The position numbers and the translations under genes are program-made. From Acidimicrobiia bacterium (GTDB taxonomy: Bacteria; Actinomycetota; Acidimicrobiia; Acidimicrobiales; Poriferisodalaceae): a DNA stretch of 42,402 bases. A model generated the notes under the pieces. The model was not told where the DNA came from and did not search any database. It saw only the letters and a list, made by a program, of their open reading frames with translations. Within the stretch, counting starts at the first letter, position 1, and every line of letters starts with the position of its first letter. The DNA lies in assembly GCA_022826045.1 (NCBI GenBank), contig JAJDVQ010000083.1:1-42402 (forward strand), written 5' to 3'. This document shows, piece by piece, positions 36,201 to 42,266 of this stretch.

Positions 36201-36593
36201 ACTGCGGGCACAGCCACGGTGGCGGTGGCCGACGACGACGACCCGCCGCCGAACGCGACGCCGTCGTTGTCGATCAGCGACGCGTCGGCGGGCGAGGGCG
36301 GCACCCTGACGTTCACCGTGACGCTCAGCCCCGCCAGCGACCGTTACGTGTGGGTGCACTACTACGCGCGGCCTGCGTTCGGGGCCGCGCTGTCGGCGAC
36401 CTTCGCGGACTTCGCGCAGGCCTACGGGATGCTGACCTTCAGACCCGGCGAGACAACCAAGACGATCACGGTGGCAGCGGTCGACGACAGCCGAACCGAA
36501 GACGACGAGACGTTCGTCATCGTCCTGTACTCCGAGGCCCAAGCAGCGATCGCCGACGGCGAAGGCATCGGCACCATCACCGACAACGACTGA
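30291..36593 (+). CDS. Giant secreted PEP-synthase-like / Calx-beta repeat protein
   Basis: A 2100-residue protein with a basic N-terminus and hydrophobic stretch (about residues 25-48, ending LAAGAA), i.e. a predicted signal peptide. DIDGDCIDD near 140 is a calcium-loop-like motif. Residues about 370-410 resemble a phosphohistidine swivel segment (TVPQTPLSHVNLRAI, His390). Residues about 475-800 match the PPDK/PEP-synthase ATP-grasp domain: GVKAANVAEL (K482), LRYRSSTNNEDLPSFSGAG (R604), EIEFKI and QARPW (Q794, R796). From about 806 to the end are roughly nine Calx-beta-like modules (PEVSITAG, EGGDAVF, DDDDPP edges), interrupted by a PPC-like domain (nt 34280-34615) and two short helical segments (nt 33045-33285 and 34985-35220). 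No TIM-barrel PEP domain and no cell-wall anchor motif are seen. GTG 30303 is an alternative start. Function unknown; surface adhesion or calcium-dependent assembly is inference. Confidence 0.85.
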   Translation: MALVVNSDDANRRLFPVGPLRGRSLLRCLTAALGVLTAAALLPLAAGAATPPPGPCEPDWVAPAPASVTVTDVPIEVASTTDDYFVLYVRIDSSSPTTDLPIAVVLGEDGTTSLADNLSPLSADRYLVEKYSASQPADIDGDCIDDLTELADLGTHNPVNPGQISKNALGAVAVPNRSAFETLALKGVPIGGSYFGAVEYVNFWILNALSDHPTVYFMNTNNTISHWVFAKKLGFHDTFRDEIRGTLIYNPNVVAPDGSLGVYRFDPSSAHWRDFPFTRVERAYEILASAMPFLDNNLAYHPIGWSFLDQYNRQKADFDASRVNVLLRKNILPDVAFVPLNQAEGYGRLRLMEDGEHPLPYDVAIYRSLPNDLPRVAGTITTVPQTPLSHVNLRAIQNGLPNAFIRDALDEESIVSLIGSYVHFSVTADGYTVRKASKAEVDAHYEKLRPAQTQTLQRDLSVTEIASLADVEFADWTAFGVKAANVAELTQLSLPDGTTPVGFAIPFYFYDEFMKQATVTEKTLLGKKKWPDDEKITLAAGTTLASAVMQMLAHAKFQADYDIQEEMLDDLRDAIKDAATPKFITDALTAMHARYPDGQSLRYRSSTNNEDLPSFSGAGLYSSKTQDPDETTDDGIDKSIKSVWASLWSYRAFRERDFHRVDHTTVAMGVLVHPNYEDELVNGVAVSYDPFTHRDGMFYVNSQVGEDLVTNPEPLSRPEEILLDANAIATVLSYSNLKASRQLLMTDAQMQQLRSNLATIHDHFKTLYAVQTGDDYAIEIEFKITADNVLAIKQARPWLFAEPLVVPNPTVSLGFVDDQVTEGDDLQLVVTRSGGILSVPLSVGFTVHETGQMLVSTLPAEVTIPANQTNATIAIGTEPDSQAEHNSVVTAALNADANYTLGAPQSDTATVADDDVPPCDTADAISRARAAFVWHVDNNGGSEVWFWQILAYLGADPLPAPPGGTVPAWTTPEAVKTFSDGKSWLGWVPINAAMQCHTAPPVVSVTAGADIDEGGDATFTVTADPVPSAALDVSVAVVVSGDFGVSPGSHTVTIPTSGSAALTVATAGDSADEADGSVTATVGAGSGYRVSVAAGTAFVGVADDDVPEVSIAAGADVGEGGDAVFTVSASPAPWAGLDVSVAVAQSGDFGVSSGSRTVTVPTSGTATLRVATADDSADEADGSVTATVGIGSGYTVSAVAGTAAVDVRDDDDPPVSDPVVSITAGSGITEGGDAVFTVSASPAPSAPLTVTVAVSQAGDFGVSPGSRTVTVPTSGSITLTVATTGDSVDEPDGSVTATVGAGTGYTVSATDGSASVAVSDDDDPPPVVGDPCVVALSGGGSVSGVWAAGCGSSARAGRYARYYTFSLDSPGRVTIDLKSLADTYLYLRAGVGQKSGAALASDDDGGGNFDSRISRTLAAGGYTIEATTFHASTAGAFTLTVAGIPAQTVAPPDPEVSITAGVDVTEGGDAVFTIAAVPAPSAALDVSVTVSQTGDFGVSPGSRTVTIPTTGAATLTVATTGDSVDEPDGSVTATVGAGSGYAVSATAGAASVAVADDDDPAPPPTVCVPSLPSDAVTVAEVTGWRGEFSHAAHQQRWDRVLAALGVDTGEAAMTVADAQAVKARIDNSRWDRTVRTLQAMAQCDTDPPPAPAADPEVSITGGGGVTEGGDATFTVTADPAPSAPLAVSVTVAQTGDFGAATGTRQVTVPTSGTATLTVATVNDSADETDGSVTVTVDAGSGYTVSQSAGTATVAVSDDDDPPPPAAVPEVSITAGGGVTEGGDATFTVTAVPPPSAALTVNVTIAQAGDYGVTPGSRQVTIPTSGTVTLTVATVNDNTDETDGSVTVTVDAGSGYTVSQSAGTATVAVSDDDDPPAVTPEVSITAGGGVTEGGDAVFTVSAVPAPSAALTVNVTIAQTGDYGVAAGTRQVTIPTSGTVTLTVATTGDSTDEPDGSVTVTLSNGQGYTVSATAGTATVAVADDDDPPPNATPSLSISDASAGEGGTLTFTVTLSPASDRYVWVHYYARPAFGAALSATFADFAQAYGMLTFRPGETTKTITVAAVDDSRTEDDETFVIVLYSEAQAAIADGEGIGTITDND
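33295..36245 (+). repeat. Array of Calx-beta-like repeats (seven similar modules plus outliers)
   Basis: Seven modules of about 100-113 codons share VSITAG, EGGDA-F, TIPTSG and ADEADGSVT-type lines and end in an Asp run. Modules begin near 33298, 33610, 33949, 34660, 35260, 35599 and 35929. More divergent members lie at about 32706-33040 and 36250-36590. The high DNA similarity between neighbours shows recent tandem expansion. Confidence 0.85.
35466..35915 (+). repeat. Near-identical 111-bp direct repeats, 339-bp period
   Basis: Bases 35466-35576 recur at 35805-35915 with one difference (C to T at the third base of a Val codon). The copies encode the end of two successive modules, including SGYTVSQSAGTATVAV and the DDDDPP linker. 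Confidence 0.9.
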
Positions 36594-36599
36594 CACCAG

Positions 36600-39500
36600 T
36601 CACACGAGGGCGAGCCAGGTGACGCAGTAGACGTCGTCAGGCGTGATCTCGGGCAAGGGCTCGGGTGGCTCGTAGGGCTGGAGACCGAGCGCATCGATCA
36701 CCCTGATGATCTCAACGGCCTGTTCGGCCGGGCTCGTCGAGCTCTTGAGGGCCGCAGCGAGCGTTCGGATGGTTCGTTCCGGGTAGGGAGCAGTGATCGT
36801 GTCGACGGTGCGGTCGATGTCGTCTTGGGTCATGTCCGGCGGAGAGTGGTCGCGCACCACCTGTGCGGCGCGAGCCAGCCGGGGCGAAATCCGCGGCTCG
36901 AGGTTCGCCTTGTCGGACATGACGTTCCATTTGCGGACAATGTCGTCCTGGGCGACTTTCCACGCCTCGAATGCGCCTTCGGCATCGGAGTCTTCCAATG
37001 TGCGCGGTGTCTCGAAGCCGGCAGGCGGGCGGGCGAGGTCGAGGCAGGCCAGCGACTCGTCCACCACCTCGCCGGGAGCTGATCCATCTCGGCCGACGAA
37101 TCGGAACAGGGGCGCCGGGTGGTCGCCGACGCGGGCACAGAAGACGTAGCCGGCTCGCCCGTCGCCTGAGCGGGCTGCCATTCCCGAACCCGAGCCCCAG
37201 GGCAGCGAGGCGATGTGCTCCGCGAGATCTGCGTCCTCCATTGCCTGGCGCAGCTCTTGGCGGAACTCCTCACCCGACAGGACGCCCTTCGCTGTTCCGC
37301 CCCGCTCGAACATGGTTGCGTCCTCGCGACGGATGCGTTCTATCTCTTCGCGTGTCTCGGTGAAGTTGAGCTCGTGATGCTGGCCTTGATCAGGCAGTAT
37401 CTCGCCAACGCCCACACTGGCCGCCGCTTGCGCGATCTTGCGGTGCAGTCGTTCGGAGAGGCCGAGCAGGTCGTCCAACCGGCTGTCGGGAAAGACGCAG
37501 CGCAGAAACACCTCCGCGTGGCGCGAGCCGATGCGGTCGATGCGCCCGTGACGCTGCACGAGGCGCATCGGATTCCACGGAAGGTCGTAGTTGACGATGT
37601 GGCAGGCCTGCTGCAGGTTCACGCCTTCGGCCAGCACATCGGTTGCCACCACGATGTCGTACAGGTCGTCGTCGTGGCCCTCGGGCGCATCGGTGGTACG
37701 CGGGGCAAATCCCCACAGCACCGATTCCTTGTCGGCAGAGCCGGAGCTGCCCGCCACCGAAGCGATGCGCCCCCGGTAGGCAGCGAGCCGCGCGTCGGTG
37801 TGGGTCACCGTTTCGAGGTGCTCGACGATCCAGTCGACGGTGTCGGCGTAGTAGCTGAAGATCAGCACCTTGTGCCGGTCGCGGGTGTCTTCGGCCCCGA
37901 TGCCATGGGCACGTGCGTCGGCGGCGATAGCGGCAAGCTCGTCGGTGAGGGCAGCCAGATTCGGATCTGCGTCCCGTGTCACAGTGCGTGCCTCGGCTGC
38001 AAAGCCGCGCAGCAGGTCTCGGTCACGCTCGGTGTCTTGGCGCAGCCGCTCGATGTCGAATTCTGCGGCATCGTCGGTGACGTGGACCAGGTGGTCCAAG
38101 AAGGCGTCACGCTGCTTGTCGTCGAGATCATCGGTGTCGGCGGCGATCCAGTCCGCCAGTACGTCCCCGGTGCCCACCCGGCCTCCGTCGAGCAGGGACA
38201 GGAACGCGTCGTGGCTGTTTGCCATGCGCTCGCACGTCTCTGCGAAGGCGTGGGGCGACGATTCGAAACGCTTCAACAGGCCCGAGCGCAGCAGCCCGGT
38301 GAGCTGCAACTCGTAGGTGTCGATCGCGTGATCAAGCCGGTAGCGCGAGGGTGCGTAGCGCGCCAGTGTGAGGGCGCTTGTGTCAGTGGATTCGTCAGTC
38401 GGCGTGCGCCCAGCGCTTGCCGGATCATCGGCCTTGGCAATGTCAGACTCCCCAGTGCTGACGACAGGGTCGGCATCGAGCGCGGCGGCGAACCGGTCGA
38501 AGAATCCGGGCAGAACCGCGTCGAGGTCGTAGCTCACCCTGCGGACTCGGGGGGTCGGGAAGACGATCGGCGTGTCGTGCCCGCCGATGCGCACGATGTC
38601 GTTGGGGTAGAAGCGCTTCACGAACGAGCGGGTGCGGCGCACGGCCACTGCGTCGAGCACGTCGAAGAGATGCTCAGGAGTCAGATCGTCGGGGTTGAGC
38701 GCAACGGCGTTGGCGAAGTGATCGCGCAGCGAGCCGATGCCGGCGTCGGCGAACTCCGCGTCGTTGCGCAGGAAGTACCCCAGCAGGTTGTACAAATCCC
38801 ACAGGCTGTTGTTCACCGGTGTCGCGGTCAGCATGACCAGTTGTTTCGGCGGCGATCCGGCGAGCAGCCGTCGCAGTGCCTGTGCCCGCTGCGTGGACGG
38901 GTTGCGCAGATTGTGCGCCTCGTCGATCACCACCATCGCGTAGTCGTTGACGTCGAGCTGTTCGAGCTTGATGCCGGTGGCGTGCTCGGGGTTGAGGCGC
39001 GAGTCACTCATCAGCTCCTCGAACGACACGAGCTCCATCGGCAGGTTGTGCTCGGCTCGGAACGCTCGCCACGGGCCGTCCCGCAGCGTGGCAGGCGTGA
39101 TCACCAGCACCTTCTGGCGACGCTCCAGGGCGGCTTCGCGAATCAGCTCGCCGGCGAGGAACGTCTTGCCGAGACCGACCTCGTCGGCCACTAGCACACC
39201 GTGCCGCTCGTCGAGGATGCGGCGCGCCCGCCACAGCCCGTCTGCTTGGAACGAGGTGAGGTGGATCTGCGGGGCGCCCTCGGCTTCGGCCTCTGCCTGC
39301 AGTTCGTCGCCGTAGCGCTCCCACAGCATCCGCAGGTACACGAGCTGCGGCGAATGCGGCTCGAACCTGGCCTCGAACAGTGCGGCCAGGTCATACGGGG
39401 CGGCCTGATCCCACAGCTCGTCGAACCACTCCTGCACCTGTGTCACCACGTGCGGTGTGTAGTTGCCGAGGTTCAGCTCCAGGTTGGACGCGAGTCCGGC

Positions 39501-40010
39501 GTAGGTGAAGTTGGACGATCCAGCCACGACGCCGTGCGATCGGTCGCCCACCACGAAGGCCTTGCCGTGCAGGAATCCGCCTTCCAGACGTCGCACCTCC
39601 ACGCCCGGCGATGCCAGCCAATCGGTAAGGCGCCGCGCCGCTGCGTCGGACTGGCGGCTGAATCCCAAGTGGTCGCGTTCGAACCGGAGCAGCTGCTCCT
39701 GTTTCGCCAGCGCGCTGCGCATGCGGGCACGAGCTGCCCGTGCCGGGTGAGCCGGCTCGGCGTGCAGTGCTCGTCGGCGGTTCTCCGGCGGCTGCGGCTC
39801 GGCGCCCAACAGCAGCCGGACGCCGGATGCATAGTCGAGCGCATCAGCCAGCAGGGAATAACCGCCGACATTGAAATAGGCGGTCGCAATGTCCACCGCG
39901 GCACCGCCCACGAAGCCAGTAGCGGCGTGGGTGATGAACCCGTTGAGCGCCTGCGCCACGGTCTGGCCGCCACGGTTGACCGCCAGCTCGGGTTTCGGTT
40001 CAATGGCCAC
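36600..40010 (-). CDS. Phospholipase-D nuclease-like / SNF2 helicase fusion
   Basis: A 1136-residue protein. The N-terminal 240 residues form a PLD-type domain with HGKAFVVGD (H148, K150) and GSSNFTYAGL, one HKD motif, as in PLD nucleases that dimerise. The SNF2 motor has I ADEVGLGKT (K282), Ia VLVITPATL, II VVIDEAHNL (D363-H366), III MLTATPVNN, IV VLIFSYYAD, V ATDVLAEGVNLQQACH and VI QRHGRIDRIGS. PLD-helicase fusions of this kind are typical of phage-defence and restriction loci, where they act on non-self DNA. I set the start at GTG 40010 because the longer frame to 40340 only mirrors the divergent small gene and has no PLD similarity. It is separated from the divergent protease unit by 91 bases. 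Its stop lies six bases from that of the giant protein. Confidence 0.88.
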   Translation of the reverse strand: MAIEPKPELAVNRGGQTVAQALNGFITHAATGFVGGAAVDIATAYFNVGGYSLLADALDYASGVRLLLGAEPQPPENRRRALHAEPAHPARAARARMRSALAKQEQLLRFERDHLGFSRQSDAAARRLTDWLASPGVEVRRLEGGFLHGKAFVVGDRSHGVVAGSSNFTYAGLASNLELNLGNYTPHVVTQVQEWFDELWDQAAPYDLAALFEARFEPHSPQLVYLRMLWERYGDELQAEAEAEGAPQIHLTSFQADGLWRARRILDERHGVLVADEVGLGKTFLAGELIREAALERRQKVLVITPATLRDGPWRAFRAEHNLPMELVSFEELMSDSRLNPEHATGIKLEQLDVNDYAMVVIDEAHNLRNPSTQRAQALRRLLAGSPPKQLVMLTATPVNNSLWDLYNLLGYFLRNDAEFADAGIGSLRDHFANAVALNPDDLTPEHLFDVLDAVAVRRTRSFVKRFYPNDIVRIGGHDTPIVFPTPRVRRVSYDLDAVLPGFFDRFAAALDADPVVSTGESDIAKADDPASAGRTPTDESTDTSALTLARYAPSRYRLDHAIDTYELQLTGLLRSGLLKRFESSPHAFAETCERMANSHDAFLSLLDGGRVGTGDVLADWIAADTDDLDDKQRDAFLDHLVHVTDDAAEFDIERLRQDTERDRDLLRGFAAEARTVTRDADPNLAALTDELAAIAADARAHGIGAEDTRDRHKVLIFSYYADTVDWIVEHLETVTHTDARLAAYRGRIASVAGSSGSADKESVLWGFAPRTTDAPEGHDDDLYDIVVATDVLAEGVNLQQACHIVNYDLPWNPMRLVQRHGRIDRIGSRHAEVFLRCVFPDSRLDDLLGLSERLHRKIAQAAASVGVGEILPDQGQHHELNFTETREEIERIRREDATMFERGGTAKGVLSGEEFRQELRQAMEDADLAEHIASLPWGSGSGMAARSGDGRAGYVFCARVGDHPAPLFRFVGRDGSAPGEVVDESLACLDLARPPAGFETPRTLEDSDAEGAFEAWKVAQDDIVRKWNVMSDKANLEPRISPRLARAAQVVRDHSPPDMTQDDIDRTVDTITAPYPERTIRTLAAALKSSTSPAEQAVEIIRVIDALGLQPYEPPEPLPEITPDDVYCVTWLALV

Positions 40011-40101
40011 GAGACTCTCGCGGCGCGTCGATGCGGTCGCAGGACATGGGGCTCGGTGCTGATCTAGCGCGGTAGCGTCTGATCTGACGTAGGAGGTGGC
40101 G

Positions 40102-40269
40102 GTGACTGAAGGCCAAACGCAGAATTCTTCGACGGTCGACCGCGTGCTGGAGCTGTCTCTGCCCAAGCCCGGGGTCGCTGAAGCGATGCGTTTCTGGCGC
40201 CTCACGCGTCCCGTTCCGGTGGTGGGCGACCGTAACGTCAGCGAGTCCGACGTTGCGGCGCTCGATTGA
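40102..40269 (+). CDS. Overlooked 55-codon gene upstream of the proteinase gene
   Basis: A GTG start lies five bases after a perfect AGGAGG (40091-40096). The frame runs 55 codons to TGA at 40267-40269, and the next ATG (40273) follows with a spacing of three bases, using GAGG within the stop region as its ribosome site. The two genes must therefore be translated together. The product starts TEGQTQNSSTVDRVLEL, then SLPKPGVAEAMRFWRLTRP and VPVVGDRNVSESDVAALD: a short polar tail, a probable amphipathic helix and an acidic end. No family is recognised. The strong Shine-Dalgarno, the coupling and the codon use make it very likely real. It could be an adaptor, inhibitor or substrate of the proteinase. 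Confidence 0.72.
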   Translation: MTEGQTQNSSTVDRVLELSLPKPGVAEAMRFWRLTRPVPVVGDRNVSESDVAALD

Positions 40270-40272
40270 GGA

Positions 40273-41199
40273 ATGCCCAACTGGGCGGAAATCCAACGAG
40301 AACTGATCGCATCGGCTGCCGACGCGAGCGGCACTCCCAACTATGACGCTGTCCGCCGTCGTTATCTCGCGCAGATGCATCGTCTGACCCAGCGGGCGAC
40401 GATCCTGTACTACGGCAATTGGCTGGGAAGCTCCGGTGCCGGGAACCGGGCCGCCATCTCGCTTGACGACATCCACGGATTCATGACGGCTGTCAGCGGA
40501 TTGCATGGCCGCGACCTCGACATCTTGCTGCACACCCCGGGCGGCGACGTCAATGCTGCTGAGCGCATTGTCGAGTACGTGCGGCACAAGTTCACAGGCG
40601 AAATCCGTGTCTTCGTTCCTGTCGCCGCGATGTCCGCGGGGACCATGATCGCCTTGGCCGGCAACCGGATCGTCATGGCCGCGCATTCCCAGCTCGGTCC
40701 CATTGATCCTCAAGTCCTTCAGCCGCTGGGCAGTCAGTTTCGCTTGGCACCCGCTGGCGCGCCCATACGGCAGTTCGCGAAGGCACGCGAGGACATCATG
40801 CTCAACCCGTCCTCGTCTGCAGCGTGGCGCCCGATTCTGGAGCGCTACGGCACGGCCCTGCTTCAACAGTGCGAATCGGCAGAAGAACTCGCGCGCGAAC
40901 TGGTGCAGGACTGGCTCGAGCGATGGATGCTCTGCCACGACTCGCACAACACGTCCGACCCTGCCGCCATTGCCGATTGGTTCGCGAGCTACGACCAGCA
41001 TCACTCCCACGGCAGAGGAATCGGCCGCGATCTCGCACGCAGCCACGGCGTCGTCGTCGATGACCTCGAAGATGACCAAGCGGTGCAAGATGCAGTGCTG
41101 AGCATCCATCACACGCTGATGCACATGTTCGACGCTCTTCCGATGGCCAAGCTCATCGAGAATCATCTCGGCGACTCCTTCGTTCGCCTGCAGAACTGA
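40273..41199 (+). CDS. SDH-type (ClpP-fold) serine proteinase
   Basis: A 308-residue cytosolic protein of the serine dehydrogenase proteinase (SDH) group within the ClpP/SppA/crotonase superfamily. ILLHTPGGDVNAAERI (from about residue 84) is the oxyanion-loop segment. FVPVAAMSAGTMIALAGNRI holds the probable nucleophile Ser121, and AAHSQLGPIDPQV matches the family's HSxLGPIDPQ. A C-terminal helical part contains several His (DQHHSHGRG) and ends IENHLGDSFVRLQN. There is no signal peptide or membrane helix, unlike SppA. Such proteins probably cleave denatured or specific proteins, often together with defence or membrane genes. It follows the 55-codon gene by three bases. Its neighbours are a PLD-SNF2 helicase and a modification enzyme, so a role in a defence module is likely (inference). 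Confidence 0.85.
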   Translation: MPNWAEIQRELIASAADASGTPNYDAVRRRYLAQMHRLTQRATILYYGNWLGSSGAGNRAAISLDDIHGFMTAVSGLHGRDLDILLHTPGGDVNAAERIVEYVRHKFTGEIRVFVPVAAMSAGTMIALAGNRIVMAAHSQLGPIDPQVLQPLGSQFRLAPAGAPIRQFAKAREDIMLNPSSSAAWRPILERYGTALLQQCESAEELARELVQDWLERWMLCHDSHNTSDPAAIADWFASYDQHHSHGRGIGRDLARSHGVVVDDLEDDQAVQDAVLSIHHTLMHMFDALPMAKLIENHLGDSFVRLQN

Positions 41200-41368
41200 G
41201 CGGCGGGATTCTGCCGCCTCGCCCGTCGGTGTTCATGTGCGTCAGGCCGATGACACCGACCTCTTGTTGAAGCGCCATGCGGCTGGGACGCGGCGCTGAA
41301 TCCGCAGGAGACCCGCCGCGTTGAGCCGTTCGGGTGGTGAAGCCGATCTCTCCTGAGCAGGGAAGGCG
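41200..41368. other. Convergent gap with a weak hairpin
   Basis: GCGGC (41201) pairs with GCCGC (41214) around eight bases, just after the proteinase stop, and may be a weak terminator. I see no gene in the rest. Confidence 0.3.
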
Positions 41369-42265
41369 TCATCGCAGTCGTCTGAAGTGCTCGAGAACCG
41401 CCGCGAGCCGGTCCACGTAGCGGTCGGGCCGCTTCTCGTCGAACGTGGTGTAGATGACCTCGAGATCGTCCTCGTCGAGCCCGTACAGGTGAGCCACGCA
41501 CGCATCGAGTTCGTGGATCAGGTCCTGCTTGGTCGCCTCGTCGTTTGCTGAGCCGACGGGCACCCCGACTTCGGCGGCCCACTCCGCGAACCGATCATCG
41601 ACAGCAGCCAGCCGTCCCGCAATCTCCACCACCCGATCCCGCACCGGGTGTCCTTCGCCCGGGTCCGGAATCGGAAAATTGTTGAGGTGGCTCGCTGTCA
41701 AGTGCAGCTCAACCACGCGGCGCGCATACCAGTCCAAAATCATGGATGAAAGAACGCCCAGCAGCAGAGCTTCGTCCCGTGCGGTGCCAGAGATGCGAAG
41801 CAGATACGGCGCCTGATGGGTGATGACGATGTCCTTGGGTACGAGCGCGCAGATAATGGTCCGGGTGTTGGTGCTGTTTGTGGTGTCCCTGATGGCGATT
41901 CTTGGGGCGAGACATGGCAGTGTGGAGGGATCGGATACCCATTCGCTCCGCATGCTTGAGAAGGCCGACTTGGAGTTGCGATGACCATTCTCCCGCTTGC
42001 GTTGAAGTGCCTCGCGTGCAACCGAAGGTTCGACTGACGCCGAGTACCTCCCGGTGTCGGCGTCCCAGATGTTGAATGACTTCCCCGTGTATACGGGCCA
42101 ATACGCGCCCGTCTGGCTCACGGCACGCTCTCCGGCGTCGCGCGCGAAGAGCCACTTGTCTTTGCCTGCATCGAACTCCCAAACGAGACGTGAGTTCCAT
42201 CTGGGTTGGTGTCCCGCCTGAAGAGACGTTTGTCCTTGGTGGCGTTGAGTTCCTGTACCAAGCGG
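41369..42265 (-). CDS. Eco57I-like restriction/methylation protein, C-terminal part, 5' end missing
   Basis: The C-terminal 250-280 residues of a large type IIG or Eco57I-family DNA methyltransferase/restriction protein. PVYTGKSFNIWDADTGRY is the family's target-recognition entry, PRIAIRDTTNSTNTRTIICA and SMILDWYARRVVELHL follow, then NNFPIPDPGEGHPVRDRVVE and a C-terminal acidic helix region (VGVPVGSANDEATK). The N-terminal catalytic (NPPY/NPPF) domain is beyond the right edge. The frame stays open upstream of the GTG at 42121, with SRLVWEFDAGKDKWLFARD reading naturally into it, so 42121 is not the true start. Around 42203 similarity moves to another frame (RLVQELNATKDKRLFRRDTN), implying one lost base. 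Further upstream the sequence becomes the GGCTC repeat. It should modify or cut DNA and forms a natural partner for the helicase. Confidence 0.75.
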   Translation of the reverse strand, partial: PLGTGTQRHQGQTSLQAGHQPRWNSRLVWEFDAGKDKWLFARDAGERAVSQTGAYWPVYTGKSFNIWDADTGRYSASVEPSVAREALQRKRENGHRNSKSAFSSMRSEWVSDPSTLPCLAPRIAIRDTTNSTNTRTIICALVPKDIVITHQAPYLLRISGTARDEALLLGVLSSMILDWYARRVVELHLTASHLNNFPIPDPGEGHPVRDRVVEIAGRLAAVDDRFAEWAAEVGVPVGSANDEATKQDLIHELDACVAHLYGLDEDDLEVIYTTFDEKRPDRYVDRLAAVLEHFRRLR

Positions 42266-42266
42266 T

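Noticed and set aside
33295..36245. Regularly repeated DNA as a CRISPR array
   Set aside because: Units are 300 bases or longer, coding and degenerate, with no short repeat-spacer alternation.
36588..36601. GACTG-ACAC-CAGTC hairpin across the two facing stop codons
   Set aside because: Only 5 bp; expected by chance and not supported by a T-run.
37215..39194. 659-codon plus-strand frame opposite the helicase
   Set aside because: It has no recognisable domain and mirrors the SNF2 motor motifs.
40011..40340. N-terminal extension of the helicase to 40340
   Set aside because: The extra 110 residues lie opposite the coupled 55-codon gene and proteinase start, and look like antisense; GTG 40010 suits the PLD domain better.
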